NCBI GenBank assembly: GCA_922989275.2
Contig: OV277861.1
Span: 22,474,479-22,538,478 of the forward strand
Source: Gari tellinella
Taxonomy: Eukaryota > Mollusca > Bivalvia > Cardiida > Psammobiidae
DNA length: 64,000 nt
Direction of reading: 5' to 3'
Shown: positions 55,338 through 64,000 of the stretch, piece after piece
Layout: the number at the start of each line of letters is the position of its first letter
Position numbering within the stretch: position 1 is the first letter of the stretch
Position numbers and translations under genes: made by a program
The notes under the pieces: generated by a model
Told to the model about the DNA's origin: nothing
The model's database searches: none
What the model saw: only the letters and a program-made list of their open reading frames with translations

Positions 55338-55576
55338 CCCTTCCACTCTCAATGACGCTTTAAAACGCGTTTGCAAACAGTTTGGGTCCTGATCAGACGC
55401 CGCGTAACGCGGCGTCTGATCAGGACCAAAATTGTTAACACTTTTTTCGATATTTATTAAGTCTTTCAAACTTACATTTAACTTTGAAACGTGTCTTGCA
55501 GTCAATAATACTGAAGCAGACGACAATAGAGCGGTGAGTGGGTAAAAATCTCCCGAACAATTTGATCATCAAAGGG
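55338..55576. repeat. Family A MITE (TTAA flanks)
   Basis: TTAA at 55334-55337 and 55577-55580; ends CCCTTCCACTCTCAATGACG and TTGATCATCAAAGGG. Core CAAACAGTTTGGGTCCTGAT with a perfect tip. Confidence 0.85.
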
Positions 55577-55659
55577 TTAACTCTTTCACTAATCTAAATC
55601 AAAACTCTACGAGCCGTGCCATGAAATACCAGCCTTATTGCATTGCAAAATTGTACGTA

Positions 55660-55880
55660 CAGTGGAGAATCTGTTATTCTTTCCCAATAAACGCGTTTAC
55701 GTTAAAACTATTATTTCAATTACAAACAGTTTGGAGCCAGATCAGACGCCGGGTAACCCGGCGTCTGATCAGGCTCCAAACTGTTTGCCACCATGATAAA
55801 CATGAACTATCAGAATTGTCCAAAAGTTGTTCTTTTCTACGTTTTAGTGCTTTGCGTTTGCGTACGTATATTCTCCACTG
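55660..55880. repeat. Family G MITE (TA flanks)
   Basis: Ends CAGTGGAGAATCTGTTATTC and TATTCTCCACTG; the right subterminal part is shortened. Core CAAACAGTTTGGAGCCAGAT is perfect. Confidence 0.85.
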
Positions 55881-56390
55881 TATCAAGCACCGTTTTCAGG
55901 CTCTGTATCTGAGTTTGGTCGGTCTACACTGCCGAATACATGTACATGTACCGGTACTATATATAATACAGCTACATAAAATGCTTTAGATATATGTGGG
56001 TGTAAAACAGTGTAGATCAGTGTAGACGCGGCGGCTGGTCTTGATCTTCACTGTTTGCAATGCAATAAGTCAGGTTTTCTCATGTCACGGCTCATATCTA
56101 TTTGCCTGTGATTTAACTATTTGTAGAGATATAGGACAATCCATAAAGGAAAACAACCCCAGTAACAAAGCTGCAAAAATGTATTTAATCTTTTTTAACC
56201 CCTCTTCCTCATAGAAAACGCCTTTTAGTGCATATAAATGATTCCTCCACCGAAGAAAATAGAGCGAATCTATACTTACAAAGTTATTTGCTACATCTAG
56301 GCATACATGGGTTCAAATTCAACAAAACTGTAAGAACAATGATGATAAACACTGAGCCATGTCGCAACAAATATAGTTTGAGCTCAATGT

Positions 56391-57557
56391 AAATAGTGTA
56401 GCTTCTGATCACCATCCTCGTTTCGAAAACGGCAGCTGATCTTAGTATACACTGTTTGAAATGTCTCTCGAAAAATGATTTTTATAGCACGATAAATATC
56501 AAATAATATTGATCATATACATGTGCACTGGAACAAAATACTGTTGCCCCTGACTATTGTCAAACAATGTAGACATTTATCAGGGGTTTGCTGTTGGAAC
56601 ACAACGTCTTATCCTTGTCCTATTTGTGTTCAAAGTGCAGGAGTCTATTCCCTCCCAACAAAACATATAGTTCATATGCTTCAACCTTGCACAGGAAAAA
56701 CAATGAAAATACAGTAGAGAATACGTTATTCATTCCCGTTTAAACGTTAACGAAACGCAAACGCATTTCAATACAATGTAGAAAATTACAATATTTGACA
56801 TTTATGAATGTTCATTTTAACCGAAATGGCAAACAGTTAGGAGCCTGATCAGACGCCGGGTTACCCGGCGTCTGATCTGGCTCCAAACGTTTTGCACTGG
56901 AAATAATAGAGTTAGCGTAAACGCTTTATTGGGAAATAATAACGTTTCCTCCGGTGTAAATAGTGTAGTTTCTGATCGTCCTCCGCGTTTCGAACGCGGC
57001 AGCTGATCTTAGTATACACTGCCTGAAATGTCTTTTGTAAAATATATTTTAAAGCATATGAAAATAAATAAGAAATAATAATGATCATGTACACAAGATT
57101 AGTTGTGCACTATTTAGCTCAGTGAACAAAATACTGTTGCCTCTAACTATTGTCAAACAATGTAGACATTTATCAGGGATTGCTTTTGGAACACAACGTC
57201 TTATCCTTATCCTCTTTGTGTTCAAAGTGCAGGAGTTTATTCACTCCCAACAAAACATATAGTTCATATGCTTCGACCTTGCACAGGAAATAAAGAGAAT
57301 ATACACTGGAAAATGCGTTATTCTTTCCCGCTTAAACGCAAACGAAACGCAAACGCATTTCAATAAAATGTAGAAAATTACAATTTTCTTTTACATTTAT
57401 TAATGTTCACTTTAATCTAAATGGCAAACAGTTAAAAGCCTGATCAGACGCCGGGTTACCCGGCGTCTGATGATCTGGCTCCATACTGTTTGCAATGGAA
57501 ACAATAGATATAGCGTAAACGCGTTTATTTGGAAATTATAACGTTTTCTCCAGCGTA
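56391..57557. repeat. Tandem duplication of about 580 bp
   Basis: 56391-56957 and 56958-57557 share ATAGTGTAG(C/T)TTCTGATC, TTGTCAAACAATGTAGACAT, AACACAACGTCTTATCCTT and a family G element (56712-56956 and 57304-57555) in the same order. The copies differ by scattered substitutions and small indels. Confidence 0.85.
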
Positions 57558-58073
57558 ACTGCTAAACTTGTTCCAGGTTAGCATTTAACGCGCCAAATAT
57601 TTGCCCCGCTCGTTGATAATTGTATGTTAACATTTCACCCTCTTATAGCGTATATCGACACTCTGAACACAGCAAAGACCCAGATCAGATCAGACGTTTC
57701 CTGGAGAGAGCTTTCTGATTAGAGTATACACTATATAGGATATGTTTGGCCACGGAATTATATAACTCCGTGGTTTGGCAAGAGTCAACTTTCCTGTTAG
57801 ATGGTTTTTGTTCTCTGATTGTATTAGCCAATATGATTTTCATAGTTTGCAAAATTTTGCACATAAATATTCAGCGTGATGGTTGATAAGAATCAACCCA
57901 TTACCCCATAAGTATGCCTTTTTACGCTATTAAATAATTCCTCCAATGAAGAAAATAGTACCTTTTTATATAGTCATGAATAGGTACCATAAGAAAAATA
58001 CTCTATATTATACATGTACATGTATCAGATAGTAGCTTAAAGCAGGCTGAAAGTAAAGCAGAATGCTCCTTAA

Positions 58074-59014
58074 GGGTGTATCAATGTCATAAGCCATTTT
58101 TTCAAAGTATTTAACTTTTTTTCTAACATTGTTTTTTTGGAAGAGCTGTTTATGATGAATGAAAAAATGAAAAAAAATATATATGGTGGTGTCCTTGTTT
58201 TTGAGCTACAGCGATTTGAAAAAGGTATGTCAAATTTGGACTTTTTTTTCAAATTTTACCCATTCAGGGTACAAGCTTCAGTAAAATTTATTTCGAAACA
58301 AAACAAACATGATAATTTGGGTTTCCATTATTTATTTCATGTCTATGGTGGTATTTTCACATATAGAAACCAAATTTAGACAAAGCAGGCACCAGGTTTG
58401 AACAATATCGATCCTTGAATATCAAAAATATGCTTTGTATAGGGCATGCTTTTATTAGATTTTTTATTTTATGAAAAAAAGTAAAAAAGTTTGAAAATGA
58501 AATAGTTCTAGTATTTAACTTTTTCTTATATTCTACCAGATGAAAGCCCATGCTAAGGCAGTTCAAAATATGAAAAGAAATTGAAAGGTCAGTGTTGAAA
58601 ATTTTGAGTTATTAAAGTAAAAAGAGTTATCTCCCCTTACAAAATTTACAATAAAGTACCATATCGATGCTATGTAGAGCTTTATAAATTTCATATTTGG
58701 TGCCTTTTTTTTCTTAAATTAGTTTTTGTATGAAGAAATACTACCATAGATAGGAAATAAATAACACAAAATCAAATTATCATATTTGTTTTCATTTAAA
58801 ATGGATTTTATTGAAGCGGGCTGTTTGAAAAGGACAAAATAAGAGGAAGTGGGTGGGGGTAAATTTTATATGGCCGTAGAGCCAACTGTTGTTCACCAAA
58901 ATGTACACTTTTTCTATTTTTTCATTCATCTTAAATAGCTCTTCAATACAAAACCATCATAGAGTGTTTTCATATACTTTGAAAGTTTCCCAAAGTCATG
59001 ACATTGATACACCC
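58074..59014. repeat. Family L element, 941 bp (TTAA flanks)
   Basis: TTAA at 58070-58073 and 59015-59018; ends GGGTGTATCAATGTC and GACATTGATACACCC, perfect over 15 bp. Homologous in reverse orientation to 46806-47738. No coding region. Confidence 0.9.
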
Positions 59015-59018
59015 TTAA

Positions 59019-59257
59019 GGCTTCAAGTGCCAACGGCGACAAAAGGAGACTTTGCAAACAGTTTGGATCCTGATCAGACGACGCGTGACGCGGCGTCTGA
59101 TAAGGATCCAAACTGTTTGACACTCGTATCGATATGTTTTAAGTCATACCACATTGAATCTTACATTGAAATGATCTTCCAAACAACAAAATTGAAGCAG
59201 ATGACAATGAAACGATGAAGGGATAAAACTGTCACGATTGATTTGGCAGCGAAAGAG
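59019..59257. repeat. Family A-like MITE adjoining family L
   Basis: Shares TTAA 59015-59018 with family L and has TTAA 59258-59261 on the other side. Core CAAACAGTTTGGATCCTGAT at 59056-59119; right end GGCAGCGAAAGAG. Confidence 0.75.
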
Positions 59258-59586
59258 TTAAGGCGCATTCTGCTTTACTTTCAACCTGCTTTAAGTGGTC
59301 AACTATTTTCAATACTAGAAACAGGCTATGGGGGTAATGGGCTAAATGAAGAATACACTGTGACTGTGACACGTTGTTTTATTCGTATTGAAACGAGTCT
59401 CCATAACGTCCGCCAATTTAGCTTTCATTCAAGATACTTTGAATACATCTGTCCCGCCATCTGCCTAGAAAAGAGAAACATATAGTATAAATACATTAAA
59501 TGGGTGTATGAAACACTAAACATAATGTCCAGGCTAAGCCCTATACACAAAAAAATATAATATTTCAGGCTCTTATAAGCCATATA

Positions 59587-59779
59587 CAGTTAAACTTTGA
59601 TATCTCGAACTCGGTTAAATCGAACATACCCGTTTTTCAAAGTTAAAACGTGGCTAAGCCACGTTTTAACTTTAAAATATGGGTATGTTCGACTAAACCG
59701 AGCATGGAATAATGGAATTCTTATGTCGAAATATCGGATAGTTCGAGTTAAGCGAGTTCGAGATATCGAAGTTCGACTG
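59587..59779. repeat. Family I MITE (TA flanks)
   Basis: Ends CAGTTAAACTTTGATATCTC and GATATCGAAGTTCGACTG. Centre is a different palindrome: AAAACGTGGCTAAGCCACGT. Confidence 0.85.
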
Positions 59780-59823
59780 TAGATTGATTAATACTATCAG
59801 GATTTATGCTTATTGAAAGTACC

Positions 59824-60060
59824 ATAACCCTTATCATGCTGAATTGACGTCTGCTTCAAATATAATTACCGTCTGCGATAAAAGTCAAGATAAGGTTTAA
59901 TTTGTTTTTTTTGTATTTTTGTAAACTGAAGAAAAGTTTAACATGAGTGACAGACAGATTGGATCCAGACCAGACGCCGCATTACGCGGCGTCTGATCTG
60001 GATGCAAATATTTACAAATGTTAGCCAAATAATATGGATTCACGGGCATATTGATGTTAA
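59824..60060. repeat. Family D MITE, right end decayed
   Basis: Starts ATAACCCTTATCATGCTGAA; core CAGACAGATTGGATCCAGAC with a CGCCGCATTACGCGGCG tip at 59951-60012. Confidence 0.6.
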
Positions 60061-60407
60061 GGTAGCTACGAGCCTGTCAGCCTTAACGCTACATCATGTA
60101 ACACTGTTGAAAACGATTTGACAAACATTTTTAAACATAGATAACAAATGCATATTCTCCTGCATCTTCTTTAGGAATACAGTTCACTTGACTTATAACG
60201 AAGTCTTCAGGACCATGTCATATCTTTCGTTATATGCACATTTCCTTATATCAGATCCATTTTACTATATTTTGATAAGAAATGGGGCATACATTTTGAT
60301 ATGTTCGTATGTCCAATGTAGTTAAAAGTGAGCTTTATTGTATAATATGTTTTATTTTCAACCTGCTGTAGTGGTCAACTCTCGTAAAAACTAGAATCTT
60401 GCTAGAG

Positions 60408-60662
60408 CAGGGCTGCCATTTCTCCGAATATTTCCTAAATCTTCGGATTTTTATCTAATACATGGTAGCTTAAAGCAGACTGGAAGTAAAGCAGAATGCG
60501 CCTTAATGCGCATTCTGTGTTACTTCCAGCCTGCTTTAAGTAGTCACGTGTCAACAAAACTAGAAACAGGCTATGGGGTAAAGGTACGATTCGTAAAGTC
60601 GCACGTGAAAAGTGCAAATATGGACATCTTAGGAGTTTTCATGTCAACTTATGGCAGCCCTG
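60408..60662. repeat. Family K MITE with 6-bp direct flanks
   Basis: Ends CAGGGCTGCCATTTCTCCG and ACTTATGGCAGCCCTG, flanked on both sides by CTAGAG. The interior holds the family B palindrome (GCAGAATGCGCCTTAATGCG) and the family B trailer CTAGAAACAGGCTATGGGGT. Confidence 0.85.
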
Positions 60663-60959
60663 CTAGAGGATAAAGTGTGAAAGAAGTAGTAGCTGCAAAC
60701 ATTCGCCCGAGGGAAACTTTCTTTCAACTTCACTGGGCGGAGTAATACTTGAACCTGCAAACCCTAAGCTTGCTACAATATCATTTACTTAAGATTTGTT
60801 GTCTGACAGAGCGTTGATATTAAAATTACAAGAACTACGTAAATTAAGAAACCAACATTCTAGATTCAAACATTTTTAATTCTGATCATACACCGAGTTA
60901 CTCGGCGTCCGATGTGGATCTTAACTAATTGCAAACGTCACTCAAGCCGTACATAGCTG

Positions 60960-61227
60960 CAGGGCTGCCATAAGTTGACATGAAAAATCCTAAGATTTCC
61001 AAATTTGTATTTTTCAAGTGCGATTTTACGAATCGTAGATCTACCTTTACCCCATAGCCTGTTTCTAGTTTTGTTGACATGCGACTAGATCTACTTAAAG
61101 CAGGCTGTAAGTAAAGAAGAATGCGCCTTAAGGCGCATTCTGCTTTACTTTCAACCTGCTTTAAGCTACTATAAACTGGAAAAAAAATCCGAATATTTAG
61201 GAAAAATCCGGAGAAATGGCAGCCCTG
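60960..61227. repeat. Family K MITE, second copy, opposite orientation
   Basis: Ends CAGGGCTGCCATAAGTTGAC and CGGAGAAATGGCAGCCCTG, flanked on both sides by TAGCTG. Interior again contains GCGCCTTAAGGCGCATTCTG. Confidence 0.85.
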
Positions 61228-61404
61228 TAGCTGGAGAAACAGTGAGTAATAGTATACATGGAAGACGGTTGCTCATTAATTCATCTATTACCTAAGGCGA
61301 ACGTGTTGACTGCAACAAAGTACGTCACACCATGATGTATACATGGTATAGCAAAATATTTGTCAACATTTACTTTGAAAAAGATGTTATTATTTCCTAA
61401 TAAA

Positions 61405-61470
61405 TGCTAATAAATACGAAAGACTCAAGCAGGAAACGTAACACAAACAATACACCCACCATTATGGGCA
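61405..61470. repeat. Retroelement fragment
   Basis: AATACGAAAGACTCAAGCAG and GAAACGTAACACAAACAATA match 52447-52500 closely. Confidence 0.55.
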
Positions 61471-61633
61471 TGGCAAATTGTTTGAAGCCAGATCATTGGT
61501 AACACGACGTCTGACCAGGTTTAAAAATATTTATAAATGTAATGTTCCTTAAAGTAAATCCTTAACAGTTTTCAAAAATATGTAATTTTCTTATTTTTTT
61601 CTACTTTATTACGTTTGCGTTTCGTTTCATTTA

Positions 61634-62100
61634 ACCCGTTCATTATCAATGACGTCAACATACACTTTTGCAAACAGTTTGGATTCTGTTCAGACGTTGG
61701 ATCCAAACTAGTTGACACAAGTTTTGAAATAACGCCAGTCGTACTGCCTTAACTCTTTCCTCCCTAAAACTTTAAATGGACAATTCCAGTTTCCATTTAA
61801 GTCTAGTCCATTTCTGACTTTTAAGGGTTGTTTTTGTCAATGTTTTGCATTTTGACAAACAGTGATGACCCAGATCAGAGGGCTCCTTAAGGAGCCCTCT
61901 GATCTGGGTCTTCACCGTTTGTATAGGACATGTGTACTATTCACATGTACACTGTTTGAAAAGCACGCCTATATGCGGGACTAGGGTTCAAAGAGTTAAA
62001 TCTAATTTTGAAACGATATTGTAGACACCACTATTGAAGCAGACGATAATATGAACATGAAAGGGTAAATATCTCACGATAAATTCGGCGTTGAAAGGGC
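61634..62100. repeat. Family A MITE with a nested family C copy
   Basis: Starts TTAACCCGTTCATTATC, with a shortened core (CAAACAGTTTGGATTCTGTT) before the insertion. It resumes at 62000 with TCTAATTTTGAAACGATATT. The usual family A order is restored when 61753-61999 is removed. Confidence 0.8.
61753..61995. repeat. Family C MITE nested in family A (TTAA flanks)
   Basis: TTAA at 61749-61752 and 61996-61999; ends CTCTTTCCTCCC and AGGGTTCAAAGAG. Core CAAACAGTGATGACCCAGAT with the tip CAGAGGGCTCCTTAAGGAGC and complement. The cleanest family C copy here. Confidence 0.9.
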
Positions 62101-62111
62101 CAAAAGGTCTC

Positions 62112-62905
62112 AACTGTATACGACAATTACCTCAGATAATGTAGCAGAACCTTACACAACATATACAACTGTATACGACACTTACCTCAGATAATGCAGC
62201 AACACCGTACACAACATATACAACTGTATACGACAATTACCTCAGATAATGTAGCAGAACCTTACACAACATATACAACTGTATACGACACTTACCTCAG
62301 ATAATGCAGCAACACCGTACACAACATATACAACTGTATACGACACTTACCTCAGATAATGTAGCAACACCTTACACAACATATACAACTGTATACGACA
62401 CTTACCTCAGATAATGCAGCAACACCATACACAACATATACAACTGTATACGACACTTACCTCAGATAATGTAGCAGCACCTTACACAACATATACAACT
62501 GTGTACGACACTTACTTCAGATAATGCAGCAACACCGTACACAACATATTTATACAACTGTATACGACACTTACCTCAGATAATGCAGCAACACCGTACA
62601 CAACATATTTATACAACTGTATACGACACTTACCTCAGATAATGCAGCAACACCTTACACAATATATAGAACTGTATACGACACTTACCTCAGATAATGC
62701 AGCAACACCGTACACAACATATTTATACAACTGTATACGACACTTACCTCAGATAATGCAGCAACACCGTACACAACATATTTATACAACTGTATACGAC
62801 ACTTACCTCAGATAACGCAGCAACACCTTACACAACATATACAACTGTATACGACACTTACCTCAGATAATGCAGCAGCACCTTACACAACATATACAAC
62901 TGCCG
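62112..62905. repeat. 55-59-bp minisatellite containing a splice donor
   Basis: About 14 tandem units close to CAACTGTATACGACACTTAC, CTCAGATAATGCAGCAACAC, CGTACACAACATATA, some with an extra TTTA. On the minus strand each unit carries CTGAG|GTAAGT. The unit nearest 62905 merges into the exon at 62862-62950. Confidence 0.92.
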
Positions 62906-62950
62906 ATAATAAGGGCAAGGATAGCTATGCCCAGTAGTATTGGAACCCAT
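62862..62950 (-). CDS. Probable last exon encoding a transmembrane tail
   Basis: After acceptor TTTTACAG|A the phase-2 frame reads WVPILLGIAILALIIGSCIC, then CVRCCCII and a TGA at 62865-62863. That is a single hydrophobic helix followed by a short cysteine cluster of the kind often palmitoylated. The stop overlaps a perfect donor (CTGAG|GTAAGT). Another frame over the same bases (starting MGSNTTGHSYPCPYYRQLYM) stays open to that donor, so an alternative spliced reading exists. Upstream exons are not visible in the window and may lie beyond 64000. Confidence 0.42.
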
Positions 62951-62971
62951 CTGTAAAACACATCGAGGATA

Positions 62972-63155
62972 CAGTCGAATTTCGATATTTCGAACTCAGT
63001 TTTTACCAGTATTTCAAAGTTAAAACGTGGCTCAGCCACGTTTTAACTTTGAAATATGGGAATGTTCGACCTGATCGAGCATGAAACAATTCAGTTAATA
63101 TGTCGAACTATCGGATAGTTCGAGTTAAAAGAGTTCGAGATATCGAAGTTCGACT
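62972..63155. repeat. Family I MITE (TA flanks)
   Basis: Ends CAGTCGAATTTCGATATTTC and GATATCGAAGTTCGACTG; centre AAAACGTGGCTCAGCCACGT. It lies about 20 bp upstream of the acceptor of the transmembrane exon. Confidence 0.87.
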
Positions 63156-63404
63156 GTACTTAAGACAACAATGCGACAAAAGTCTTCATACTGAAGTAGT
63201 TGAACAACTATCAACAGAGAGGACAGACTGTACCGTTTTGTGCAAATTAGTCCTATATTGACAAAATAATTAATTTTCAAAAATACAGTTGAGTCACGTG
63301 AACTTGGGCTGCGTAAGTTTGAACATTTCCGTTTTTCAAAGCAAAACTGTTGTTGATCTGCTAATTTGTAAGCCGTTGAAGTCTAGCGTCTACTACACGG
63401 AACA

Positions 63405-63472
63405 CTGACAAACGGTGTAGACCCTGTTGAGACACTGTGTAACACGGGGTCTCATCAAGTTCTAAAATGTCT
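63405..63472. repeat. Core hairpin, family C type, diverged
   Basis: CAAACGGTGTAGACCCTGTT with tip ACACTGTGTAACACGGGGT and a decayed right arm. Confidence 0.5.
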
Positions 63473-63508
63473 AGTTCCTCATGTAAAATGTTCTGCTGTA
63501 TGGATATA

Positions 63509-63864
63509 CAGTGTTCCCTCCCTAAAACGGTCCTCCCTACAACGACTCCCCCCTTACAACGACACTTGCTGATGTTCCCCAAACAAGACATTATATCTAA
63601 AGCTATCATGGCTCCAATATCGTCTGCTTAAAATTGTCATCTGCTGGTTTTCTCAAATTTACATATTGTACATTTTGATAGAAACATATAATGACGAGTG
63701 ACAAACAGCTTGAATCCAGATCAGACGCCGCGTGACGCGGCGTCTGGTTTGGATTCAAGCTGATTGCAGATATAAATCAAGTTCCTTCCCTATAACGATT
63801 CCCTCCGAACAACACACATATTTTTTTTTGTTCCAGTGGGTGCCGTTGTAGAGAGGGAGCGCTG
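63509..63864. repeat. Family H MITE (TA flanks)
   Basis: Ends CAGTGTTCCCTCCCTAAAAC and GTAGAGAGGGAGCGCTG. Core CAAACAGCTTGAATCCAGAT with a CGCCGCGTGACGCGGCG tip at 63703-63767. Confidence 0.87.
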
Positions 63865-64000
63865 TACTCTACAGTGTCGTTAGATCACATGTGTACACAT
63901 ATACTAAAATAGTCCATCAAGCACAAGTTTGGCGAGGTCAAGTCACTATCCAGGCATAACTGAGATACTTAGAAATGCGTATATGTTTGGTGCATCTTTA

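Larger units (their letters stand above)
57897..59340. repeat. Family B MITE split by two TTAA insertions
   Basis: Left end CCCATTACCCCATAAG, right end ATGGGGGTAATGGG. The central palindrome is broken at its own CCTTAAGG: GCAGAATGCTCC is before 58070 and GGCGCATTCTGCTTTAC after 59261, with a family L and a family A element in between. Confidence 0.82.

Noticed and set aside
62112..62905. CRISPR-like array
   Set aside because: Units are contiguous and nearly identical with no unique spacers; eukaryotic context. It is a minisatellite.
50..63990. Bacterial-type operons, ribosome binding sites or terminators
   Set aside because: The window is animal DNA with spliced genes; the many GC-rich hairpins are MITE cores and lack terminator T-runs.

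Overview
This is a 64 kb piece of an animal nuclear genome. Exons are short and split by long introns with consensus GT/AG borders, intergenic DNA is AT-rich, and non-coding DNA is packed with short palindromic transposons, tRNA-derived SINEs and minisatellites. The repeat style (SINEs with a tRNA head, hairpin MITEs at very high density), the histamine-type receptor and the astakine/prokineticin-like peptide suggest a lophotrochozoan, most likely a bivalve mollusc. The species cannot be fixed from the sequence alone.

Genes. (1) 620-28790, minus strand: a coiled-coil protein gene built from 20 coding exons that I could assemble by eye. Every intron is phase 2 and every internal exon is a multiple of three, many exactly 63 nt. 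One 69-nt exon is present twice. (2) 41593-44599, plus strand: a three-exon gene for a 119-residue secreted peptide with the ten-cysteine prokineticin/astakine/colipase-type pattern. (3) 49838-51025, minus strand: a single-exon class A receptor of 395 residues carrying the aminergic Asp and the TM5 Glu typical of histamine H3/H4 receptors. (4) 62862-62950, minus strand: a probable last exon encoding one transmembrane helix, next to a minisatellite that multiplies its splice donor. (5) 40130-40369, minus strand: a possible terminal exon of unknown identity.

Mobile DNA. A 5.65 kb element with long inverted repeats (6680-12335) sits in an intron of gene 1 and holds a decayed protein gene of the invertebrate 'CRDTDV' family. 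A decayed reverse transcriptase lies at 53090-54118. Four SINE copies and several retroelement tails are present. The rest is dominated by MITEs, which I sort by termini. TTAA-flanked: A (CCCTTTCA), B (CCCATTACCCCATA), C (CTCTTT / CATTCAACCCTAG), D (CCCTTAGCCTGCC), L (GGGTGTATCAATGTC, about 940 bp), M (CAGTGTAGAGTACAATACTG). TA-flanked: F (CAGTAAAACCTC), G (CAGTGGAGAAAACGTTATTC), H (CAGTGCTCCCTC), I (CAGTCGAACTTCGATATC). Others: E (CACTGCCATGACGTCATC), J (GGGCCCGTTTTACTAAAC), K (CAGGGCTGCCA with 6-bp flanks), N (CCCATTTATGCC).

The most unusual feature is that families with unrelated termini and different target duplications share the same central hairpin: outer CAAACAG/CTGTTTG, a family-specific block of about 9 nt, then inner GATCAGA/TCTGATC and a GC-rich tip. 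Several nested copies give clean filled-site evidence for TTAA or TA insertion.
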